This document shows, one piece after another, positions 1 through 5,369 of a DNA stretch of 7,073 bases. The notes under the pieces were generated by a model that saw only the letters and a program-made list of their open reading frames with translations, did not search any database and had not been told where the DNA came from. The stretch covers positions 1-7,073 of the forward strand of contig CANRBU010000057.1 in the NCBI GenBank assembly GCA_947628925.1. Reading direction: 5' to 3'. Source of the DNA: an uncultured Clostridia bacterium (GTDB lineage Bacteria > Bacillota > Clostridia > TANB77 > CAG-508). The position numbers and the translations under genes were made by a program. Position 1 is the first letter of the stretch; every line of letters begins with the position of its first letter.

Positions 1-2121
1 ACTGCAATTAGCACAATTCAAGAAATTCATGCTAAAAAAGTAATTGATAAATTATCTTTTTTAGCTAGCCATAAAGCTAGAGTCATTCGAGATGGAAAAG
101 TTCAAGAAATTCAAGTAAATAATATCGTTTTGGATGATATTATAGAATTTAATACTGGAAATCAAATTCCAACGGATAGCATCATTTTAGATGGAACTGT
201 TCAAGTAAATGAATCTTTTATAACTGGTGAAGCAAATACCATCACCAAAAATCAAGGTGATTTACTTTTATCTGGAAGTTATTTAATAAGTGGAAAATGT
301 ATTGCAAAAGTTACTCATGTTGGTGATGATAATTATACTGCCAAAATTTCAGCAGGTAGCAAATATGTAAAAAAAGTCAATTCTGAAATTATGAATTCTT
401 TGAAAAAAATTATAAAATGGTTAACATTTGCAATTGTTCCACTAGGAATTGCTCTATTTTGCACACAATTTTTTGTTCAAGGTCTTAGTTTACAAGATAC
501 CATTGTAAAAACTGTTGCAGCAGTTATTGGAATGATACCTGAAGGCTTAGTTTTGCTAACTAGTACTGTTTTAGCAGTTAGTGTTGTTAGACTTTCAAAA
601 TCAAAAGTCCTTGTTCAAGAATTATATTGTATCGAAACATTAGCACGAGTTGATACTCTTTGTTTAGATAAAACCGGAACTCTAACAGAAGGAACTATCG
701 AAGTAAAAGAACTTGTTCCTATACATATTGATGAAGAAAGTTTTAAAAATATTTTATATAATATTGCATATTCTTCAGAAGATGAAAATTCTACTATTCA
801 AAGTTTGCGTTCTTATCTTCCTACAGGTACTACATGGAAAGCAAAACAAAAAATTCCATTTTCTTCACAAACAAAATGGTCAGGAATTTCTTTTGAAAAT
901 GGAGAAACTTATGTTATTGGAGCACCTGAATTTGTTTTAGGAAATAATTATAAAAATTATGAAGAAGAGTTAACTCCTTATATAAATAGTTTTAGAGTCA
1001 TTGCTGTAGCACATTCAAAAAATGGTTTTGTTAATAATTCTTTACCAAAAGATTTAGAATTTATCGGCATTGTTTGTATGAGTGATAAAATTAGAAAAGA
1101 AGCAAGTAGTACAATCTCATATTTTTATGAACAAGGTGTTGATATAAAAATCATTTCTGGTGATAATCCTATAACAGTTTCTCAAATAGCAAAACAAGTA
1201 GGTATAAAAAATTATGATTCTTATATTGATATGTCTAAAATACCAGAAAATACTGATTTACAAGAGCTTTTAGAAAAATACTCTATCTTTGGTAGAGTCT
1301 CACCTATGCAAAAAAAGGAACTTGTGCTTGCTTTACAAGCAAATAAAAAAACTGTTGCCATGACTGGTGATGGTGTCAATGATGTATTAGCTCTAAAAGC
1401 CTCAGATTGTAGTATTGCAATGGCAAACAGTAGTGATGCCACAAAAAATGTTGCACAATTAGTTTTATTAGATTCAAATTTTGCATCTATGCCAAAAATT
1501 GTATTAGAAGGAAGACGAACTATAAATAATATTCAGCGTTCAGCCTCTTTATTTTTAGTAAAAACAATTTATGCAACAATTTTAGCTTTTATGTTTTTAA
1601 TTATGGGCCAAGGCTATCCATTTATTCCAATTCATTTGAGCTTGATAAGTATGGTTACAATTGGAATTCCTTCTTTTGTACTAGCTTTAGAACCAAACAA
1701 AGAACGTATTCATGGAAACTTTTTGCGAAATATAATTAATAAAGCATTACCTACTGGATTAACTGTAGCAATAAATATTTTTGCTTTATCTATTTTAAGA
1801 TTATATGGTATTATTCCACTTGATATTTACCCTAGTTTATGCGTAGTTTCTACTGGTATATGTGGAATTATCTTATTATTTACACTTGCAAAATCTAGAA
1901 AAAGTGAAAATAGCATTTTACCTTTTTCACCTTTTCGATTATTACTTGCAATTTTAATGACTGTACTGTTTTCTGTTTGCTTAATATATTTTGATTGGTG
2001 GTTTTCTATATCTCCACTTCTACCTATTTTTCCGTATATTATAAGAATTATACTTATTGCTATTGCTGATTTTATTCTTTTAACTACATTTATGAAATAC
2101 TTTACAAAAATTGATTATTAA
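1..2121 (+). CDS. Cation-transporting P-type ATPase, CtpE-like (5' end missing)
   Basis: This is a membrane ion pump driven by ATP through a phospho-aspartate intermediate. The frame is open from base 1, so the true start lies outside the window; 706 residues are visible and the first membrane pair is missing. Numbering from base 1: actuator-domain TGEA at 75-78 (usual TGES), membrane helix 3 at about 137-160, helix 4 with the PEGL motif at 180-183, phosphorylated Asp223 in DKTGTLT, SGDNP at 386-390, hinge TGDGVND at 455-461, then about six C-terminal helices from about 515 to 700. The architecture, the IPEGLVLL helix 4 and the TIGIPSFVLALEPN segment resemble the CtpE group, reported as calcium transporters in mycobacteria. 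The ion carried here is inferred only; magnesium or another cation is possible. It is the only + strand gene and converges on the SSB-like gene. An in-frame TTG at 130 is internal, because coding similarity continues upstream of it. Confidence 0.9.
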   Translation, partial: TAISTIQEIHAKKVIDKLSFLASHKARVIRDGKVQEIQVNNIVLDDIIEFNTGNQIPTDSIILDGTVQVNESFITGEANTITKNQGDLLLSGSYLISGKCIAKVTHVGDDNYTAKISAGSKYVKKVNSEIMNSLKKIIKWLTFAIVPLGIALFCTQFFVQGLSLQDTIVKTVAAVIGMIPEGLVLLTSTVLAVSVVRLSKSKVLVQELYCIETLARVDTLCLDKTGTLTEGTIEVKELVPIHIDEESFKNILYNIAYSSEDENSTIQSLRSYLPTGTTWKAKQKIPFSSQTKWSGISFENGETYVIGAPEFVLGNNYKNYEEELTPYINSFRVIAVAHSKNGFVNNSLPKDLEFIGIVCMSDKIRKEASSTISYFYEQGVDIKIISGDNPITVSQIAKQVGIKNYDSYIDMSKIPENTDLQELLEKYSIFGRVSPMQKKELVLALQANKKTVAMTGDGVNDVLALKASDCSIAMANSSDATKNVAQLVLLDSNFASMPKIVLEGRRTINNIQRSASLFLVKTIYATILAFMFLIMGQGYPFIPIHLSLISMVTIGIPSFVLALEPNKERIHGNFLRNIINKALPTGLTVAINIFALSILRLYGIIPLDIYPSLCVVSTGICGIILLFTLAKSRKSENSILPFSPFRLLLAILMTVLFSVCLIYFDWWFSISPLLPIFPYIIRIILIAIADFILLTTFMKYFTKIDY

Positions 2122-2124
2122 AAA

Positions 2125-2146
2125 AGGGCACTTGTTAAAGTGCCCT
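2125..2146. terminator. Shared bidirectional terminator between convergent genes
   Basis: A perfect 9-bp stem (AGGGCACTT with AAGTGCCCT) closes a 4-nt loop GTTA. It lies 3 nt after the ATPase stop codon and about 28 nt past the stop of the SSB-like gene. On the - strand it is followed directly by six Ts, a textbook terminator. On the + strand the tail is broken (TCTTTAGACTTTTT), so termination of the ATPase transcript may be weaker. Confidence 0.88.
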
Positions 2147-2149
2147 CTT

Positions 2150-2163
2150 TAGACTTTTTCTAC
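2150..2163. repeat. 14-nt inverted repeat, left copy (3' UTR of SSB-like gene)
   Basis: TAGACTTTTTCTAC on the + strand. Its exact reverse complement is at 2852-2865. In the SSB-like mRNA this copy reads GTAGAAAAAGTCTA and sits between the stop codon and the terminator stem. The match ends at 14 nt on both sides. Chance is possible in AT-rich DNA. Confidence 0.6.
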
Positions 2164-2174
2164 TTTTTTCCAGT

Positions 2175-2825
2175 TTAATTTAATATTTGCGCAATAGATA
2201 CTTCGTACGCCTCTTTAATTTCGCCTTCTGCTGAATCAGGTGATATGCGTTTGAAATACTCCCGATTTTGCATTCTACCGAGTATGGCTATTTTCTCACC
2301 AATTTCAAGATGTCTAGCATACCTTGCCAATTTTCCCCATGTTATAGTCGGAATATATGCACTTCTTTTATTATTTAGATTTACCGCTAAGAAAATTTCA
2401 GTTATTTCTCTTCCTCTTAAGGTTTTTCGGTATATAGGTTGCTTGCATACGAACCCATCTAAATAAGTAATACTCTGGCTTAATGGTTCTTCTAAGTCTT
2501 GTATACTATCACACACGTGAATACGTTTAGCCCAAACGTAAATTTTCAAATGGCTTTTACCATCTGTCCATACATTGTACGTTCTAATCTCACCGGCCAC
2601 TTCTACGTATTTGCCTTCAACAAAATTTTCTCTAAACAAGTTACTGGTGATAATAACTGGTACTCGGTATTCCTTCCGGTTTGCTGTTGCTTCAACTATA
2701 ATGCGACTAGCATATCGATAGCCAAAATCGTTAGTAAAATCTTTTTCAAGTATCCCACTGACAACTGTTCGATTGTTTCTTCTGTAAAAGCTCCCATCAT
2801 TTTGTAAATCAAAAATTCTTTCCAT
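2175..2825 (-). CDS. Single-stranded DNA-binding protein-like, two OB folds
   Basis: A 216-residue protein that I read as two consecutive OB folds, at about 18-108 and 118-214. The second half is closest to bacterial SSB/PriB, with LDGFVCKQPIYRKT, EIFLAVN, AYIPTITWGKLARYA, a GEKIAILGRMQNREY segment and a final YEVS strand. It probably binds single-stranded DNA in replication or repair, or possibly RNA; this is inferred from the fold. Unlike standard SSB it lacks the acidic C-terminal tail that recruits partners and ends in AQILN, so it is probably not the main SSB. The ATG at 2825 is chosen because AAGGAG lies 9 nt upstream; an in-frame ATG at 2885 would add 20 residues but has no ribosome binding site and lies inside the structured leader. 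It has its own promoter and terminator. Three sampled 60-nt blocks average 40% GC with mixed CGN arginine codons, above its neighbours. Proteins of this type are annotated in other Clostridia. Confidence 0.8.
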   Translation of the reverse strand: MERIFDLQNDGSFYRRNNRTVVSGILEKDFTNDFGYRYASRIIVEATANRKEYRVPVIITSNLFRENFVEGKYVEVAGEIRTYNVWTDGKSHLKIYVWAKRIHVCDSIQDLEEPLSQSITYLDGFVCKQPIYRKTLRGREITEIFLAVNLNNKRSAYIPTITWGKLARYARHLEIGEKIAILGRMQNREYFKRISPDSAEGEIKEAYEVSIAQILN

Positions 2826-2834
2826 TTTTATTTT

Positions 2835-2840
2835 CTCCTT
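2835..2840 (-). promoter_or_regulatory. Ribosome binding site that sets the SSB-like start
   Basis: AAGGAG on the - strand, with a 9-nt A-rich spacer to the ATG at 2823-2825. It supports this start over the in-frame ATG at 2883-2885, which is preceded by CATAGAATTT with no purine-rich site. Confidence 0.85.
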
Positions 2841-2851
2841 TTGTTTGTGGT

Positions 2852-2865
2852 GTAGAAAAAGTCTA
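2852..2865. repeat. 14-nt inverted repeat, right copy (5' leader of SSB-like gene)
   Basis: GTAGAAAAAGTCTA on the + strand, exact reverse complement of 2150-2163. In the mRNA it reads UAGACUUUUUCUAC, between the structured leader and the ribosome binding site, ending 11 nt before AAGGAG. It could pair with the copy in the 3' UTR of the same mRNA, or act as a protein site; both are inference. Confidence 0.6.
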
Positions 2866-2866
2866 T

Positions 2867-2945
2867 TAAATTGTTTATCTGCCATAAATTCTATGACTGT
2901 ATAAGGTTTTGATATTGCTTCTTTACCTTATAACTAAACAATTCA
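2867..2945 (-). promoter_or_regulatory. Candidate structured leader RNA, three-way junction
   Basis: Three stems fit together by eye. P1 pairs 2935-2945 with 2867-2877 (11 bp, one G-U). P2 pairs 2925-2932 with 2900-2907 (8 bp, loop of 17 nt). P3 pairs 2892-2897 with 2881-2886 (6 bp, one U-G, loop GAAUU). The junction linkers are only 2, 2 and 3 nt. The predicted transcription start (about 2946) falls right at the 5' edge of P1. This resembles the layout of riboswitches or protein-binding leaders, but I recognise no known class and no stability was calculated. The region is AT-rich, so chance pairing cannot be excluded. Confidence 0.4.
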
Positions 2946-2952
2946 TATATAT

Positions 2953-2981
2953 ATTATACCATTTTTTTGCGTTTTAGTAAA
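2953..2981 (-). promoter_or_regulatory. Promoter of the SSB-like gene
   Basis: A perfect -10 TATAAT (2953-2958) and a -35 TTTACT (2976-2981, 4 of 6 consensus bases) are separated by 17 nt. Predicted start of transcription is near 2946, giving a leader of about 120 nt before the ATG. The promoter lies just after the pyk terminator, so the gene is an independent unit. Confidence 0.75.
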
Positions 2982-3004
2982 GTTATGTTAATTTTAAAAA
3001 ACTC

Positions 3005-3039
3005 AAAAAAGAAAAAGGCTCATAAATACGGCCTTTTTC
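3005..3039 (-). terminator. Rho-independent terminator of pyk
   Basis: On the - strand, GAAAAAGGC (3031-3039) pairs with GCCTTTTTC (3011-3019) in a 9-bp stem with an 11-nt loop, followed by six Ts (3005-3010). It begins 8 nt after the pyk stop codon. Confidence 0.85.
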
Positions 3040-3047
3040 AAGTTCTC

Positions 3048-4481
3048 CTAAATTTTTGCAATTCCACCCATAATCTTACTGTATGAAGTAGTTCTTAATA
3101 ATTTTGCTCCTCCTGAAATAACAACTGTGTCACCTTTTTCTAGAATTCCTTGATCTTCTAATTTCTTAATTCCTAATTCTACTATTTTGTTTATATCAGA
3201 ATTTGTTTCTACATAAACTGGGTTTACATTCCATGCTACTGACAATTGATTAAATGTTCTTCTATTATCTGTAATTGCTAAAATTGGGCATCCTGCTCCT
3301 AAACCTGATAATCTTCTTGCAGAATCTCCTGTGTTTGTATAACATACTATTGCATCAGCATTAATGTTCATTGCCATTGTACAAATAGCATATGCAATTT
3401 CTGATTCAAAATCATTTAATTCCATGTTGTCATTATTTTTAAATCTTTTCCAATAGTCAATATCACTTTCTGTTCTGTTTGCTATTTTTACCATTGTTTT
3501 AACACATTCTACTGGATATTTTCCCATAGCACATTCTCCTGAAAGCATAATTGCACTTGTTCTATCATAGATAGCATTTGCAACGTCACTTGCTTCAGCT
3601 CTTGTTGGTAGTGGGTTATATGTCATACTTTCTAGCATTTGTGTTGCTGTTATAGCTGGTTTGTTTTCTTTGTTTGATAATTTAATAAATTTCTTTTGCA
3701 TAATTGGTGGTTCTGTAAAATCTGTTTCTGTTGCCATATCTCCACGTGCAATCATTTGAGCATCTGCGTTTGCAATAATTTCTTCCATGTTTTCTAGACC
3801 TTCAACATTTTCTACTTTTGTAACTATTTTAATATCTTTTCCACCATTTTCATCTAATACTTTTCTTACTTGTTCTATATCATCTTTATTTCTTGTAAAT
3901 GACATTGCAACAAAATCATAATCATGTTCACAAGCAGTTTTTAAATCCGCAATATCTTTATCTTTTAATGCTGGTAAATGTACTGCTGTTCCTGGTAAAT
4001 TGATTGTTTTTCTACTTCCTAGTCCATTACCATGTACTACTGTACAAACAATATCTTTATCTACAATTTCATCAACTACTAATTCAATAGCACCATCATC
4101 AATTAAGATTTTTGAACCTTGTTTTACATCTTTATATAATTCTTTATATGTTACAGAAACTTTGTCTTTATCCCCAACAATATCTTCATTTACAAGTGTA
4201 AATTTTTGTCCATCCTCTAATTGTATTTTTTCATTTTTACCTGTAACTAACATACCTGTTCTAATTTCTGGTCCTTGCATATCTAATAATAATCCTATTG
4301 GTAAATCAAGTTCTTTTCTTAATCTAATAACTTCTTCTGTCTTTTCAGCTTGTTCTTCCCAACTACCATGTGAATAATTTATTCTACAAACATTTAATCC
4401 CTCTTTCATTAATTCTTCTAATTTGTATTCACTAGCTGGTCCGATTGTTCCTACTATTTTTGTCTTTCTTAAATTCTTCAT
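3048..4481 (-). CDS. pyk: Pyruvate kinase (short form)
   Basis: Cytoplasmic enzyme making pyruvate and ATP from phosphoenolpyruvate and ADP, the last step of glycolysis. It has 477 residues, like E. coli PykF/PykA, and lacks the extra C-terminal PEP-utilising domain of Bacillus-type enzymes. Visible sites: RINYSHG at 33-39, DMQGPEIRTG at 67-76, NLPG at 161-164, catalytic Lys222 and metal ligand Glu224 in TKVENVEG, metal ligand Asp248 in ARGD, Thr280 in TATQMLESM, PTRAEASDVANAIYDRTSAIMLSGE at about 292-316, and a C-terminal effector-type domain from about 345. Two segments are unusual: DMQGPE replaces the common DTKGPE, and ARGDMATETDF replaces ARGDLGVEIP, but all catalytic residues I can place are kept. 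The ATG at 4481 follows AAAGGGGA by about 10 nt. Own promoter and terminator. Lies downstream of pgi and the thioesterase on the same strand. Confidence 0.96.
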   Translation of the reverse strand: MKNLRKTKIVGTIGPASEYKLEELMKEGLNVCRINYSHGSWEEQAEKTEEVIRLRKELDLPIGLLLDMQGPEIRTGMLVTGKNEKIQLEDGQKFTLVNEDIVGDKDKVSVTYKELYKDVKQGSKILIDDGAIELVVDEIVDKDIVCTVVHGNGLGSRKTINLPGTAVHLPALKDKDIADLKTACEHDYDFVAMSFTRNKDDIEQVRKVLDENGGKDIKIVTKVENVEGLENMEEIIANADAQMIARGDMATETDFTEPPIMQKKFIKLSNKENKPAITATQMLESMTYNPLPTRAEASDVANAIYDRTSAIMLSGECAMGKYPVECVKTMVKIANRTESDIDYWKRFKNNDNMELNDFESEIAYAICTMAMNINADAIVCYTNTGDSARRLSGLGAGCPILAITDNRRTFNQLSVAWNVNPVYVETNSDINKIVELGIKKLEDQGILEKGDTVVISGGAKLLRTTSYSKIMGGIAKI

Positions 4482-4516
4482 AAAATTCTATTCCCCTTTC
4501 TTTTTAACCGCGATAT

Positions 4517-4545
4517 ATTATATCAAATATTTGTATATTTTTCAA
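4517..4545 (-). promoter_or_regulatory. Promoter of pyk
   Basis: TTGAAA (4540-4545), 17-nt spacer, TATAAT (4517-4522). Predicted transcription start near 4510, giving a leader of about 29 nt. The -10 lies within a 13-nt perfect palindrome GATATA-T-TATATC (4512-4524), and the spacer contains CAAATATTTG (4524-4533). These might be operators but are low-complexity AT sequence. No clear terminator separates pyk from the thioesterase upstream, so read-through can also feed pyk. Confidence 0.82.
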
Positions 4546-4563
4546 CACTTTATGCTAATTTTT

Positions 4564-5283
4564 TTAAGATAATGTGATGATTGCATGTAAAATATTTTCT
4601 TCGGTGTTATAAATACAGATTGTATGTTTTCCATTATATAATGAATATTTGCATTTTACTGTATTCCCTCTTTTTATTTCTTTTTTGTATTGTATATGTA
4701 CTTCATCAAATGGTCTTTTTTGATATACTTCTTCTGGCAATGCTTCATATGCCAAATCTAAATAATATAAATTATGCATATGGCCATTAATATCAATATC
4801 TCTTCTTGTAACAGTGTATTCAATTTCATTTGAAAATGTTTTTGGCAATTCTATTTTTTCTAATTCACGGTTTTCAAATACGCTTTTATCCTCTAATTCA
4901 TAATGCTCCATAACTCCATCTAATTTTGTTATTTTGTTATTTTCTATATTTAATAAAGTCCATTTTGAAGTTCCTATTGCACACAATATTCCATTTTCAT
5001 CATATAACTCAAAATCACGGAATGTGCATACTTTAGTAGCGTCTCTCCCCCATGTTTTAATATGTAAGGCTTGTCCATATTTGGGTCTTTTTATAACTTG
5101 CAATTTCCATCCTACCAAAATCCAAGCTAATTTTGTTTTTGGAATATCATTAGCTCCAAAGCCTGCCAAATCTGAATGGTAGCCTCCTATGTTTTCAAAC
5201 ATTTCTAATATTGATTTATTTTTTATTAAATTATTTTTTCCTATGTCTTTAACTCCTGTTTTAAAATCAGTTTCATAAATCAT
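4564..5283 (-). CDS. Acyl-ACP thioesterase, double hotdog
   Basis: A 239-residue cytoplasmic enzyme that would hydrolyse acyl-ACP to free fatty acid and ACP, ending chain elongation or adjusting the fatty-acid pool. It matches the FatA/FatB-like family: N-terminal hotdog at about 1-125 (hot-dog helix ILEMFENIGGYHSDLAGFG, then TWGRDATKVCTFRDFEL) and C-terminal hotdog at about 150-239. The active-site pattern D-x-N-x-H is RRDIDINGHMHN, with Asp164, Asn166 and His168; Glu202 in QYKKEIKRGN aligns with the catalytic Glu of plant enzymes (YRREC). The following Cys of plant enzymes is Ile here, as expected if Cys is not essential. Chain-length preference cannot be read from sequence. The ATG at 5283 is chosen because AAAGGA lies 8 nt upstream; the ATG at 5292 overlaps that site, and a TTG at 5307 lies at the terminator tail. 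No own promoter is evident. Confidence 0.87.
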   Translation of the reverse strand: MIYETDFKTGVKDIGKNNLIKNKSILEMFENIGGYHSDLAGFGANDIPKTKLAWILVGWKLQVIKRPKYGQALHIKTWGRDATKVCTFRDFELYDENGILCAIGTSKWTLLNIENNKITKLDGVMEHYELEDKSVFENRELEKIELPKTFSNEIEYTVTRRDIDINGHMHNLYYLDLAYEALPEEVYQKRPFDEVHIQYKKEIKRGNTVKCKYSLYNGKHTICIYNTEENILHAIITLS

Positions 5284-5291
5284 TTTTATCA

Positions 5292-5297
5292 TCCTTT
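5292..5297 (-). promoter_or_regulatory. Ribosome binding site of the thioesterase
   Basis: AAAGGA with an 8-nt spacer to the ATG at 5281-5283. It decides between three nearby in-frame starts. Only 8 nt separate it from the T run of the hairpin that follows pgi. Confidence 0.78.
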
Positions 5298-5305
5298 CTA
5301 ACAGC

Positions 5306-5354
5306 AAAAAAATCTTTTGAAATATTTTCTAAATACAGACAAATATTCAAAAGA
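5306..5354 (-). terminator. Terminator or attenuator between pgi and the thioesterase
   Basis: On the - strand TCTTTTGA (5347-5354) pairs with TCAAAAGA (5313-5320), extended by six pairs (5341-5346 with 5322-5327) across a one-base bulge at 5321; the loop is 13 nt. Seven Ts follow (5306-5312). It starts 15 nt after the pgi stop codon. The stem is AU-rich, so it may be only partly efficient, which would let transcription continue into the thioesterase. Confidence 0.75.
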
Positions 5355-5369
5355 CTTTAAGATTAAATA

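Noticed and set aside
130..132. TTG as start of the P-type ATPase
   Set aside because: The frame is open back to base 1 and the residues before it fit the family, so this codon is internal and the gene is cut by the window edge.
2499..2807. 102-residue open frame on the + strand opposite the SSB-like gene
   Set aside because: It lies wholly antisense to a recognised gene, has no ribosome binding site I can see, and its composition looks like a shadow of the real frame.
2826..2885. 20-residue N-terminal extension of the SSB-like protein from the ATG at 2885
   Set aside because: There is no ribosome binding site before 2885, the stretch has a low-complexity Lys/Gln-rich end, and AAGGAG sits at the right distance for the ATG at 2825.
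4000..4377. 125-residue + strand open frame opposite pyk
   Set aside because: A Ser/Pro/Thr-rich shadow of the conserved pyruvate kinase frame, with no recognisable domain.
5284..5307. Longer thioesterase starts (TTG at 5307, ATG at 5292)
   Set aside because: The TTG lies at the T run of the hairpin, and the ATG at 5292 overlaps the AAAGGA site that serves the ATG at 5283.
5322..5352. Promoter inside the hairpin before the thioesterase (TTGAAT-N17-AAATAT)
   Set aside because: The -10 matches only 3 of 6 consensus bases and the elements are better explained as the arms of the terminator stem.
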